Below, piece by piece: positions 17,995-26,712 of a DNA stretch of 64,000 nt (position 1 is its first letter; each line of letters starts with the position of its first letter). Source of the DNA: Maribacter arcticus (GTDB lineage Bacteria; Bacteroidota; Bacteroidia; Flavobacteriales; Flavobacteriaceae); assembly GCF_900167935.1 (NCBI RefSeq), contig NZ_FUYL01000003.1, positions 186,001 through 250,000 on the forward strand. The letters run 5' to 3'. The notes under the pieces are model-generated. The model was not told where the DNA came from, did no database searches, and saw nothing but the letters and a program-made list of their open reading frames with translations. The position numbers and the translations under genes are program-made.

Positions 17995-20742
17995 TTAGAT
18001 TAATTGCTTTTTCTTTTTCCCAATAGACATACCGCCCATTGAAGTGGTGATTTTATGACGATCCAATATTCTTTCCTTAAATACCCTTAGGCCTAAGTCA
18101 GAACGGTAACCGTGTATTTCGCTCACATCGAGTACAGTCAGAAAATTAATAATTTCATTGCTGACTACTTGACCTGGAACCAACACGGGAAAACCTGGAG
18201 GATATGGAATTACAAAGGTGGAAGCAACCAATTTTCTTCCTGTACCCATTACTGATAAACATTCGTTCAAGGGAACATATTCATAATTTTCTTCGTCGTA
18301 TGCTAAGAAATAAGCCTCCCGTAAATTACCTCCTGGAACTCCTGGCACAGCTTGAAATGAATGATGGAAATAACTAAAATCGGGTAGAGGTGGCACTTCT
18401 TTGGTTAATGAATGTATCCTTTTATCACGTATCTCTCGTTCCTTATCGCTCAATGATTTAATTTCTTCATCTAGTTCATCCGCAATTTTTAAAAGGGCAT
18501 TAGTAAGATAGGTGATACTGCCTCTGGTGGTTCCAATATTTGTCATGAATAACACCGTGTTGCGAGAGGTCTTATTGATTTGGATATTGAATTTATCCAT
18601 TAAGTATTTGTTCTTAAAGGTGTCGCCATCAACCCCTGTCTTTCCGATATACAAGGTGATTTTGGTAGGGTCTAAAACAAATTCATCTTTTTCCCACGCC
18701 TCGTTCATTCGGCTCCAACCTTCATTCTTTGAATAGTATTCTTTAAGGCCGGTTTCTCGATATTTATTCGGAATAAAATCATGTACGGTTAGTACATCAA
18801 AGTATTTGCTCAATTGAGGGTTGTCAGTAACCTTAGCCCTTAAAACCATAGCCATTTCAATACTTTTTTCAACCAATTCGAACCCTTCTAGCTGCACTTG
18901 TCGCCTACCTACATCCAATGAGGCCAACATTTGATAATTTGGTGAAGTAGAGGTATGGGTCATATAAGCTTCTAAGAAAGTATTCTCACTTTTTCTGCGA
19001 AAATCTTCATCCCAAATATGAATCATAGAACCTTGTCTAAAGCTACTCAAGGTTTTGTGCGTACTTTGGGTGGCATATACCCTTATCTTAACCTTATCGG
19101 GGTCGGGTAATAATGATTGGTCCCCATTGTTCAATCCCTTAATATGGTCATTGTATTGTTTTCGGTACTTGGCACTATTATACTTTTCATACAGTTTTTT
19201 AGCAGTAACCATACCGGTACGTTGCTTATAGTTATTCGCGAAACCAGCAAAGGCAAACCATGCTTCATCCCATAAAAAGACCATATCTGGTTTTATTGCG
19301 AGTACTTCTTGCATGACCCGCTCCACATTATAAACTAGGCCATCAAAAGTGCAATTCGTCAATAGCAACATTTTTGCTTTGTCAAGTCTTCCTGCCTCTT
19401 TTAACTGCAGTAATCTAGATTTGATTTGTTCTAAAGGAACAGCCCCGTACATGGAATATTCTTCTATTGGGTACGAATCTAGATAAACGGGATAAGCCCC
19501 TGCAAGCACCAAACCATAATGGTGCGACTTATGACAATCCCTGTCAATAAGCACCACATCCTCTGGCTGAACAATAGCCTGCATTACTATTTTATTGGCT
19601 GTAGATGTTCCATTAGTCACAAAAAAAGTATGTTGTGAACCGTAGGCATCTCTTGCCATTTCCTGTGCTTTTTTTAGAGGGCCTGTTGGTTGTAATAGTG
19701 AATCTAGTCCTCCTGTTGTTGCCGAAGTTTCTGCCAAAAACATATTACGACCATAAAAATCACCAAAATCATTAATCCATCTCGATTTAAAAACTGAATT
19801 TCCTCGGGATATTGGCATAGCATGAAATACACCTGTCGGTTTTTGGCTATATTCTACCAAGGCAGAGAAAAAGGGCGTCTCGTAACGCTCCGCGATTCCT
19901 CTCATAATAGTAAGATGCAGCTCCTGTATATCTTCGGTCTGATAAAAAATACGTCTAAAGCCTTTTATAGTGCTGTCTTTAAGATAACCTAAAGAAGTGT
20001 CGGTAACATAGTAAGAATCCAATTCGGGGCGGAACTGTTTGATCAATTGCCCCATGATCGGTCCTAATTCGGTTTCTGGTTTTGTTGAAAAGTCTAGTTT
20101 TGTAACTTCCTCTATGTAGGGTTTGATGAGAGGTGTAATCTTGCTTGAGTGATATGGAGGCGCATAACGTATAACAACGGCTTGTATATTATGATTAAAA
20201 AGCAAGCTGATCATCGCATCTTGAAAAGATCGTTGAACTACTACCCCATAAGTAAATTTATCACTGTGTGAGCGTAAATTTCTTAAACTATGCTTCAGTG
20301 TATGTTCTTCTTGTTCAGAAATATTATCTACAAAAAGAACCTCAAAATGATTTTTTCTAACGCTATTTTGTTGGTCGTGCTCTTCGGCAGACTCCATACT
20401 ATGTTCATCAAAATCAACAAAGTCAGAATTTCCTTTATAACTATCCCCAACTAATTGCTTTGTAGTTTCGGCCACCAAATGGGAAAGGGATGCATATTCA
20501 TGTGCGGCAAATGCTTTATCTAATTTGTGTAAACGCTCTTTTCCCGGAGAAGCAAAAAAACATTCTACCCCTTTTAAGTCTTTTAGTAACTCTTTGATTT
20601 TTAGTTTGTGCGTTTTTTCATTTACCGACCCTTTATGGCATCGGGTAAGCTCAGAAGTTTCAATTTTTAATTGATTCCAATAATCTACCCGTAGTTGACC
20701 GATGTTATAATAGGGTGCACTTTTTGTTTTATTTTGAGTCAC
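17995..20742 (-). CDS. Orn/Lys/Arg decarboxylase-family PLP enzyme
   Basis: 915 residues, longer than E. coli lysine or arginine decarboxylases (about 710-755) because of an N-terminal extension of more than 100 residues before the wing-like domain. The fold-type I core shows the PLP lysine in STHKTLSSF (Lys563) and WDEAWFAF for the cofactor aspartate and active-site wall; the C-terminal domain contains PYPPGFPVLVPGQ. It should remove CO2 from a basic amino acid to give a diamine or agmatine; which one cannot be told. The last 14 residues (MGGMSIGKKKKQLI) resemble the first residues of the VOC protein encoded immediately upstream. Three bases separate the two genes. Part of the amine cluster. 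Confidence 0.88.
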   Translation of the reverse strand: MTQNKTKSAPYYNIGQLRVDYWNQLKIETSELTRCHKGSVNEKTHKLKIKELLKDLKGVECFFASPGKERLHKLDKAFAAHEYASLSHLVAETTKQLVGDSYKGNSDFVDFDEHSMESAEEHDQQNSVRKNHFEVLFVDNISEQEEHTLKHSLRNLRSHSDKFTYGVVVQRSFQDAMISLLFNHNIQAVVIRYAPPYHSSKITPLIKPYIEEVTKLDFSTKPETELGPIMGQLIKQFRPELDSYYVTDTSLGYLKDSTIKGFRRIFYQTEDIQELHLTIMRGIAERYETPFFSALVEYSQKPTGVFHAMPISRGNSVFKSRWINDFGDFYGRNMFLAETSATTGGLDSLLQPTGPLKKAQEMARDAYGSQHTFFVTNGTSTANKIVMQAIVQPEDVVLIDRDCHKSHHYGLVLAGAYPVYLDSYPIEEYSMYGAVPLEQIKSRLLQLKEAGRLDKAKMLLLTNCTFDGLVYNVERVMQEVLAIKPDMVFLWDEAWFAFAGFANNYKQRTGMVTAKKLYEKYNSAKYRKQYNDHIKGLNNGDQSLLPDPDKVKIRVYATQSTHKTLSSFRQGSMIHIWDEDFRRKSENTFLEAYMTHTSTSPNYQMLASLDVGRRQVQLEGFELVEKSIEMAMVLRAKVTDNPQLSKYFDVLTVHDFIPNKYRETGLKEYYSKNEGWSRMNEAWEKDEFVLDPTKITLYIGKTGVDGDTFKNKYLMDKFNIQINKTSRNTVLFMTNIGTTRGSITYLTNALLKIADELDEEIKSLSDKEREIRDKRIHSLTKEVPPLPDFSYFHHSFQAVPGVPGGNLREAYFLAYDEENYEYVPLNECLSVMGTGRKLVASTFVIPYPPGFPVLVPGQVVSNEIINFLTVLDVSEIHGYRSDLGLRVFKERILDRHKITTSMGGMSIGKKKKQLI

Positions 20743-20745
20743 GTT

Positions 20746-21153
20746 CTAGTTTTTTGAGTGTAAAGCAAGTTTGTTTCCTTGACAATCGATGAAAATGGCA
20801 AAATATCCTTCGTCTTCTCCTATGAAGGTTTTTGGCATCACTATACGTCCGCCTGCTTGTTCCACTTTGTTTAATACATTGTTTAAATCGTCGCCACCAT
20901 TCAAATAAATCAGAGGTCCCTTATCACTCGGTATAGAACCTGTTCCTGAGATGACCGCCCCACCAATACCGGTTGTTACCGGAAAAAAGGCCATTGCATT
21001 TACATCTGTTATGTTTTGTACCATTTCAATTTCGAAAATCTGGTTATAGAAATAAACGGCTTGTTGAAAATCGACCGCTGGTATTTCGAACCAACTCACA
21101 TAATCTTTAATTGCTATTGCTTTTTTCTTCTTACCTAGTGGAACTCCACCCAT
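20746..21153 (-). CDS. VOC-superfamily (glyoxalase-like) protein
   Basis: 135 residues with the two beta-alpha-beta-beta-beta halves of a vicinal oxygen chelate protein: YVSWFEIPAVDFQQAVYFY at the start and EGYFAIFIDCQGNKLALHS at the end. Members bind metals or small molecules; function here is unknown. The N-terminus is unusual: MGGVPLGKKKKAIAIKD precedes the normal start of the domain, and no alternative ATG exists between them. This tail resembles the C-terminus of the decarboxylase encoded next. It lies 33 bases after the amidase gene. Confidence 0.85.
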   Translation of the reverse strand: MGGVPLGKKKKAIAIKDYVSWFEIPAVDFQQAVYFYNQIFEIEMVQNITDVNAMAFFPVTTGIGGAVISGTGSIPSDKGPLIYLNGGDDLNNVLNKVEQAGGRIVMPKTFIGEDEGYFAIFIDCQGNKLALHSKN

Positions 21154-21186
21154 ATTTTTCTGATTTAAATTACACCATCATGCTTT

Positions 21187-22107
21187 TTACTTGATAGTCG
21201 AGACTTTTTGCTCTAATTCGTTTTCTTTGATTTTTAGTGCTGTGATTTTATCCAATCTGGACGGTTTAATAAGTGGCCCTAAAGAATCAAGATATGGCGT
21301 TGCCAAATTGGGTTGATAGATACCAAAATGACTTGATTTCAGGTGATCTCTAAAACTTTTTAAAGGTTGCCCCAAACGTAATATCCCTAATTCACGACTT
21401 CTTCTGGCTCTTTCAATGTTCAATTCTAATGGGATAATCTCTTCGGTGCCTTCAGATTGATGTAATACTCTACCATCTGGTCCACAGACGATTGACCGAC
21501 CGCATCCGCCAGTATCTAACCCATTTACATCAAATAAATAACATTGGTTGATTGAAGCCATAGCTCTTACAATAGATAATTCGATTTCTCGATCTATAGT
21601 TCCTGACATTGTTGGATGCATAATAACCTCGGCACCCATGGTTGCCAACGTACGAATGGTTTCTGGAAACCACATGTCATAACAAATAGACACCCCAAAT
21701 CGTGCTACATTAGGCACATCAAAAACACAATAATGCTCACCCGGCGTCACACCTGTTTCATATGGATAAAAAGGAAACATTTTACGGTAACGAGTTACAA
21801 TTTCCCCCTTAGGATTTATAACTGTTGCTGTGTTATAAATTTTATCATCACTTTTTTCAAATATAGAACCTGGAAGTAACCAAATTCCATATTCTTTGGC
21901 TTTGGCCTGCATTTCTGCTTCAAAATTATTCGGGATTGGTTGTGCGGTATGCGTCAAAGGACCGTATGCACATAGTTCGCTAAACATAATCATCTCTATC
22001 CACGGGTATAGATTCATGGTTATATCAATTTTGAGCTTCATCATTTCCACATTGGAAGCGACAGCCGATACCTTCATTTGTATTCCTGCAATTGCGAATG
22101 GTTTCAT
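21187..22107 (-). CDS. nitrilase-superfamily carbon-nitrogen hydrolase
   Basis: 306 residues with a full Glu-Lys-Cys triad: Glu44 (MFSELCAYG), Lys109 (RYRKMFPFYP) and Cys142 (SICYDMWFPE). These enzymes hydrolyse amides or N-carbamoyl groups; known relatives act on aliphatic amides, N-carbamoylputrescine and omega-amides. The start codon overlaps the stop of the aminotransferase gene by four bases, so translation is probably coupled. In this cluster it could deamidate a transamination product or cleave an acylated amine. Cytosolic; no signal peptide. Confidence 0.9.
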   Translation of the reverse strand: MKPFAIAGIQMKVSAVASNVEMMKLKIDITMNLYPWIEMIMFSELCAYGPLTHTAQPIPNNFEAEMQAKAKEYGIWLLPGSIFEKSDDKIYNTATVINPKGEIVTRYRKMFPFYPYETGVTPGEHYCVFDVPNVARFGVSICYDMWFPETIRTLATMGAEVIMHPTMSGTIDREIELSIVRAMASINQCYLFDVNGLDTGGCGRSIVCGPDGRVLHQSEGTEEIIPLELNIERARRSRELGILRLGQPLKSFRDHLKSSHFGIYQPNLATPYLDSLGPLIKPSRLDKITALKIKENELEQKVSTIK

Positions 22108-23420
22108 ATATTTTTTATAGCTTTTTTAATTTGGACTTCTAGGATAGATAACCCTTTTTCTAATTGTTCTTCTGTAATTACTAAGGGTGATAAAATTCGT
22201 AATGCATTTTTATAAGTTCCTGCACTTAAAATGACCAACCCATCTTCGGCACAGCCTTTCACTATTTGAGGACATATTTCAGAATTAGGCTGTCTAGGAT
22301 CTCCATTTTTAACAAATTCAATCGCTACCATAGCGCCTACACCTCTTACATCTCCAATCTCAGAATGTTGTTTCATTAAATGTTGTAATCTATCCATGAT
22401 TACATTACCTATTTTGATGGCTTTTTCGTTCAAATTAATATCCTTCATGTATTTAATTGTCGCGGATGCTGCAACACAACAGATGGGACTACCGATGTAT
22501 GTACCGCCAATAGAACCAATAGCCGCAGCATCCATAATATCAGCCCGGCCAACTACTGCAGCAATAGGTAGACCAGACCCCATGGACTTCGCATACGTGC
22601 TAATATCAGGTTGTACACCGTAATGTTGCCAACTTGCCCAGTGCCCAGTACGGCAAAATCCGCTCTGGATTTCATCCATGATTAGTAAAATTCCATGCTC
22701 ATCACAAAAACCTCTTAAACCTTCTAAGTATTTTTGAGGTACTGGATTAAACCCACCTTCACCTTGAATTGGTTCTATAATGACGGCTGCAACGCTTTTA
22801 GGGTCTACCAAATTTAGGGCACTTTCATAAAGCCTTTTGAGTTCGTCCTCTACAAATTTATCCATATCACGGGTCCCTCGATACCTATAGAAATTAGGGA
22901 AAGGAAGTCTATATACTTCTGGAGAAAAAGGGCCACAATCATACTTATAACTTACTTTACTGGTCAACGTCATAGCCATCATAGTTCGTCCATGATAGGC
23001 TCCAGTAAAACAAAGTATTGCAGACTTTTTGGTAGCTTGACGTGCAATCTTTATAGCATTCTCAACAGCTTCTGCCCCTGTACTTACCAACATTACTTTT
23101 GTATTATCCCCATGTGGTAAAATCTCTGCCAATTCTTCACATAGCTGTATGTAGGGTTCATAGGTTACAACATTAAAACTAGTATGCAAATACTTACCTG
23201 CTTGTTCACGAATCGCCTCTACAACAGGTTCTGGACAATGCCCTGCATTTACAACACCTATTCCTCCTGCAAAATCGATAAGTTCTCTTCCATCAACATC
23301 TATTATTATGGCTCCTTTGGCTTCCATAACCGTAGCGGTATTAAATACACCTACTCCATTTGCCACGACCTTCTTTCTTCTATTGAAGAGATCTTGTGAT
23401 TTAGTTACTTCTTTTATCAT
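22104..23420 (-). CDS. class III aminotransferase, 4-aminobutyrate-type
   Basis: 438 residues. The N-terminal region (GVGVFNTATV...DVDGRELIDFAGGIGVVNAGH) aligns with GabT/PuuE-type omega-aminotransferases; STGAEAVENAIKIAR and the PLP lysine in YAKSMGSGLP (Lys278) are in place. These enzymes move an omega-amino group to 2-oxoglutarate, giving a semialdehyde. It is the first gene of the tight cluster; the last is a matching dehydrogenase. A 13-bp palindrome lies just before the start. GABA, another omega-amino acid or a modified diamine are all possible substrates. Confidence 0.9.
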   Translation of the reverse strand: MIKEVTKSQDLFNRRKKVVANGVGVFNTATVMEAKGAIIIDVDGRELIDFAGGIGVVNAGHCPEPVVEAIREQAGKYLHTSFNVVTYEPYIQLCEELAEILPHGDNTKVMLVSTGAEAVENAIKIARQATKKSAILCFTGAYHGRTMMAMTLTSKVSYKYDCGPFSPEVYRLPFPNFYRYRGTRDMDKFVEDELKRLYESALNLVDPKSVAAVIIEPIQGEGGFNPVPQKYLEGLRGFCDEHGILLIMDEIQSGFCRTGHWASWQHYGVQPDISTYAKSMGSGLPIAAVVGRADIMDAAAIGSIGGTYIGSPICCVAASATIKYMKDINLNEKAIKIGNVIMDRLQHLMKQHSEIGDVRGVGAMVAIEFVKNGDPRQPNSEICPQIVKGCAEDGLVILSAGTYKNALRILSPLVITEEQLEKGLSILEVQIKKAIKNI

Positions 23421-23438
23421 TTCAAAATGTTCTGTTTT

Positions 23439-23451
23439 CCTAAAATTTAGG
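23439..23451. promoter_or_regulatory. palindrome ahead of the amine cluster
   Basis: CCTAAA-A-TTTAGG is a perfect 13-base palindrome 19 bases before the aminotransferase ATG. Its position in the leader fits an operator. No binding protein can be assigned; the Crp/Fnr regulator encoded 0.8 kb upstream is one candidate. Confidence 0.3.
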
Positions 23452-23511
23452 CTTAATAATTTATTTATATGGTCTATACATAATTAAACGAATCTTAAAA
23501 TTACTTTCGTT

Positions 23512-23919
23512 TTATGCTATTAGGGTCCCAACAATTTTACCTGTAATATCATAAAGAACTTTAAACGCGTACAGGCCATTGTCTAAATTCATCTCATATA
23601 TATTCTGAGCAGGAGTCTCAACATAAAAGACTTTTTGTAGATCATCTCTATTATATTTTTCCTCAAATGTTAGTTGCAAAGCCTCAGGAACTTTATTGAT
23701 TGGAATTAGAGTAATTGTTTCCATCCAATCTCCTTCACTATTAAACAATGCAGAATATTTGTCATCTTTTAAGGTGAAATTTACATGCCATTTAAAAACA
23801 TCGATTTGTTGCCATAGAATATTCTTTGCCTTTGGAAATTTTCGGTTAAAAGATTTTATGACAACCGGGTTTGTGTCGCGTCTTTTTCTTCTTAATAAAT
23901 TCGGTAATGAAAATGGCAT
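23512..23919 (-). CDS. PepSY-like (DUF2874) domain protein
   Basis: 135 residues from the ATG at 23919; a longer reading would need a TTG at 24003. After a basic N-terminus (LPNLLRRKRRDTNP) comes a repeated PepSY-like pattern: FNRKFPKAKNILWQQIDVFKWHVNF and YSALFNSEGDWMETITLIP, then a second half ending YDITGKIVGTLIA. Such proteins in Bacteroidota are usually secreted; here I see no signal peptide. The role is unknown. It lies between the Crp/Fnr gene and the amine cluster, all on the minus strand. Confidence 0.7.
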   Translation of the reverse strand: MPFSLPNLLRRKRRDTNPVVIKSFNRKFPKAKNILWQQIDVFKWHVNFTLKDDKYSALFNSEGDWMETITLIPINKVPEALQLTFEEKYNRDDLQKVFYVETPAQNIYEMNLDNGLYAFKVLYDITGKIVGTLIA

Positions 23920-24132
23920 ACTTTTTTTAACTTTCTTGTGAACGTGTATATTAGGTCTTGTCGCTGGTAAATTTTTTAAATCTGAATGACTGAGACAACG
24001 CAATTTTCATAACATCCTAAGAGTGGAAAAGTAATGGGATATAAGGAAAATAGGGAGTTTGGAGAATAATTATCCAGCTTACGTTTTAAAGGTAGGTTGT
24101 AATTGAAGCCAGAACAGCCCCCTAGGTACCAC

Positions 24133-24161
24133 TTCTAAATATTTTTTGAAAATATTTAGAA
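24133..24161. repeat. 13-bp perfect inverted repeat
   Basis: TTCTAAATATTTT and AAAATATTTAGAA pair perfectly around a 3-base loop. It lies between the Crp/Fnr gene and the PepSY-like gene. No T-run follows on the minus strand, so it is not a classic terminator; an operator or RNA-stability hairpin is possible. Confidence 0.5.
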
Positions 24162-24202
24162 ATACTTAAGGAGCAATAGAAAGTGGATGTTCAAAAAAAA
24201 AA

Positions 24203-24910
24203 TTATGGAATATAGTTTTCCTCCGCAATCGAAAGAAGCACTTCTAAATTTTTTACGTTTATTTTTTTGCGACTTACCGAAATAGCACCGCAACGTTTCA
24301 ATTCTTGTATATGCCTGCTAACAACAGATCTGGTAGTACCGATTAAACCTGCAATTTCATCATTGGGTAAGTTATTGATCAATTGCAGTTTATTGGTTTC
24401 GCCGTTAATATTTTTAAGGAGCAATGCGGCTAGTCGTACTAAGGTGCTATGGAGGGTGACATCAGTGGCAACATCCATTAATTGTCGCATACGATCTCCT
24501 AAATAATACAATATTGCTTTGTGCATTGCAGGGTATTCATTGATCCACAATCGCATTTGAGCCATGGGAATTTTTAATACCTCTAATACATCCAAAGCCT
24601 CCCAATAAACATCATGTGGTTCTGAATCTAAAAGAGATAGTACATCAAAAACATCCCCATCAGATAAAACAAATACGGTATGTTCTCTTCCAGAATCAGG
24701 ATTAGATTTAAATACTTTTAACCTACCAGAAACGATAAAGTGAAAAGTGGAAGCCACTTCAAGACTGTTTTTAAAACTTTTTGCACTCCAATGTTCCACC
24801 GTCATTTGACTTAAGAGGCGATTAAGTGACTTAGTGCTAGAATCCTTTAAAAAAGGAGATTGTTGAAGTTCCTGTAAATATCTTTGGTAGTCGATGTTTT
24901 GGGGTGTCAT
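24203..24910 (-). CDS. Crp/Fnr-family transcriptional regulator
   Basis: 235 residues: a cyclic-nucleotide-binding-type beta barrel (about 30-125, FHFIVSGRLKVFKSNPDSGREHTVFVLSDGDVFD), a long dimer helix and a winged helix-turn-helix (about 150-225, LPNDEIAGLIGTTRSVVSRHIQELKRCG). There is no Fnr-type cysteine cluster. I do not see a clear full cAMP phosphate-binding cassette, so the ligand is uncertain. It precedes the amine cluster on the same strand, and a class III adenylate cyclase is encoded 1.8 kb away. Regulation of either is inference. Confidence 0.9.
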   Translation of the reverse strand: MTPQNIDYQRYLQELQQSPFLKDSSTKSLNRLLSQMTVEHWSAKSFKNSLEVASTFHFIVSGRLKVFKSNPDSGREHTVFVLSDGDVFDVLSLLDSEPHDVYWEALDVLEVLKIPMAQMRLWINEYPAMHKAILYYLGDRMRQLMDVATDVTLHSTLVRLAALLLKNINGETNKLQLINNLPNDEIAGLIGTTRSVVSRHIQELKRCGAISVSRKKINVKNLEVLLSIAEENYIP

Positions 24911-25202
24911 GCCTTTGGGATTAGTGTAAAGTTAATCAAATTATATAATACCAGCGATTAGCCCAAACTCTAAAACAAACTCTTTGCGAAGTAAAGCCTA
25001 AAATTAGAAAAGCCAACTTTTAGTCGGTTTTTCTGATTCTTAGAGCCAGTGAACAATTCATTAAAGCACAGTTTACATTATGTGATTATTTACAAAATTG
25101 ATTTAATGAATTATGACCACATCTTATTTCAATTATACAACATTTACTTTTATACGAATTCAAATAGTAATATTTTGCTATTTGAAAATGGAATACCAGC
25201 AA

Positions 25203-26291
25203 ATGAAATTATTCATACTCTCAATTATAACTGTCATTTTAGGTTTATCGAATTTAAATGCACAACAAATTGGAGACTATAAATCTGTCGGCTCTGGAAA
25301 TTGGACAAGTATTGGTGTTTGGAATACTTATAATGGCACTGCATGGATTCCAGCAACATATTACCCAGGGCAAATTACCGGCACTAATGACGTACTTATT
25401 ATAGGAGGCAATTCTGTCTCTATTTCATCAAACATTCCAAATACCATAAACTCGGTAACCGTAGGGGATGGAACAGGAGCACTAGATAATTTTTTTGTAA
25501 GTGGTACCTCATCCCTAAATACTCAAGTAATCACCATTGCAAATGGCGGCATAGCCGAATGGATTTCCAACGTAAGTTTATCACTTCCAGCAGGGGCCAA
25601 TTTCAAGATTGATACTGGGGGTGAACTTGTTACAGACAAACCATGTAATGCTGCAAAAAGATTAATTATAGGCACCACTATCTATTCCACATGTAACGGT
25701 GCTGCTGGGGCGCAATTTAGTTTTACAGATTTAAATGAAGAGGGCGGAACATTGTCGGTTACACCTACTTCAAATAGCCCAATATGTGAGGGAGACTTAT
25801 TGAATTTATATTCGAATCCATCTGGTACAGGTTCCTCAAACGCATCTTATTTATGGACAGGGCCAAACGGATATACCTCAACTATCCAAAATCCAGTAAT
25901 TTCTGGTCTTATTGCAGGTGATTATGACTATACCGTGACAATTAGAGATTCGGCTGGAAATACAAATACTAAAACTTTGAGTATTATAGTGTTGCCTACA
26001 CCAATAGTTACAAGTACAACGCCCGGCTTCAGAAATGGACCTGGAACCGTTGTTTTAGAAGCATCTGCATCTTCAGGAACATTAAATTGGTATGTAAACC
26101 CTTCTGGAGGTTCTTCTTTAGGAACCGGACCGTCTTTTACTACACCTACCATTTCCACATCTACTAGCTTTTATGTTGAAGCATCAGATAATGGTTGTAT
26201 TTCTGACAGAATAGTTGTTTTGGCAACTGTAAATACTAATTCTACCGTCATTACCAATCGTAATATTACCTACCGAATAAAAAAGAGTTAA
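25203..26291 (+). CDS. secreted adhesin-like protein with PKD/Ig-like repeats
   Basis: 362 residues from the ATG at 25203, chosen because it starts a signal peptide (MKLFILSIITVILGLSNLNA|QQ); a longer frame upstream has no signal. The first 170 residues resemble the Bacteroidota surface-protein opening (GNWTSIGVWNTYNGTAW). Then come a PKD-like module (SPICEGDLLNLYSNPSGT...YLWTGPNGYTST) and an Ig-like module common in T9SS-exported proteins (STSFYVEASDNGCIS). It ends with TVITNRNITYRIKKS and has no standard type IX sorting domain. Probable cell-surface or exported protein; ligand unknown. The 290 bases between it and the Crp/Fnr gene show no other feature. Confidence 0.75.
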   Translation: MKLFILSIITVILGLSNLNAQQIGDYKSVGSGNWTSIGVWNTYNGTAWIPATYYPGQITGTNDVLIIGGNSVSISSNIPNTINSVTVGDGTGALDNFFVSGTSSLNTQVITIANGGIAEWISNVSLSLPAGANFKIDTGGELVTDKPCNAAKRLIIGTTIYSTCNGAAGAQFSFTDLNEEGGTLSVTPTSNSPICEGDLLNLYSNPSGTGSSNASYLWTGPNGYTSTIQNPVISGLIAGDYDYTVTIRDSAGNTNTKTLSIIVLPTPIVTSTTPGFRNGPGTVVLEASASSGTLNWYVNPSGGSSLGTGPSFTTPTISTSTSFYVEASDNGCISDRIVVLATVNTNSTVITNRNITYRIKKS

Positions 26292-26476
26292 TAAATAATT
26301 AGCTAGTTTTAATCTTCAAAAAAGGTTACCTAAAACGCCATATTAACAAGAAAGCAAAGTTTATATAAGAAGTAAGAAAATATAAAGAATTCGAGAATAT
26401 ACCTTTTAATAATTTTTTTCAGTTGAACAGTAATTTAAAAATTACTAAAAGCTATCAATTATATTCATCAGAGAAG

Positions 26477-26509
26477 ACAAAAAAGCCTCTTGATTTCTCA
26501 AGAGGCTTT
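26477..26509 (-). terminator. intrinsic terminator after tRNA-Leu
   Basis: A perfect 12-bp stem AAAGCCTCTTGA/TCAAGAGGCTTT with a 4-base loop, followed on the minus strand by a T-run. It lies six bases beyond the tRNA 3' end and can also stop plus-strand transcription from the adhesin gene. Confidence 0.88.
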
Positions 26510-26514
26510 CGTTG

Positions 26515-26596
26515 TACAGGCGGAGAGACTCGAACTCTCACACCTTGCGGCACTAGATCCTAAGTCTAGCGTGTCTACCAATTCCACCACGCCTGC
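26515..26596 (-). tRNA. tRNA-Leu (anticodon UAG)
   Basis: An 82-base class II tRNA. The acceptor arm GCAGGCG pairs with CGCCTGT, the discriminator is A, the D-loop has TTGGTAGAC, the anticodon stem-loop is CTAGA-CTTAGGA-TCTAG with TAG as anticodon, there is a long variable arm (TGCCGCAAGGTGT), and the T-arm is GAGAGTTCGAGTCTCTC. The CCA end is not encoded. Confidence 0.95.
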
Positions 26597-26712
26597 CTTT
26601 GCCAATTTTATTTGGCTGTGCAAATATAAAGCAATTTTTGAATTTAAAAACGGACTTGCCGAAAACTTTTACTACGAATCGAAATACTAAAAATATCTAA
26701 TCGTTTTAACCT

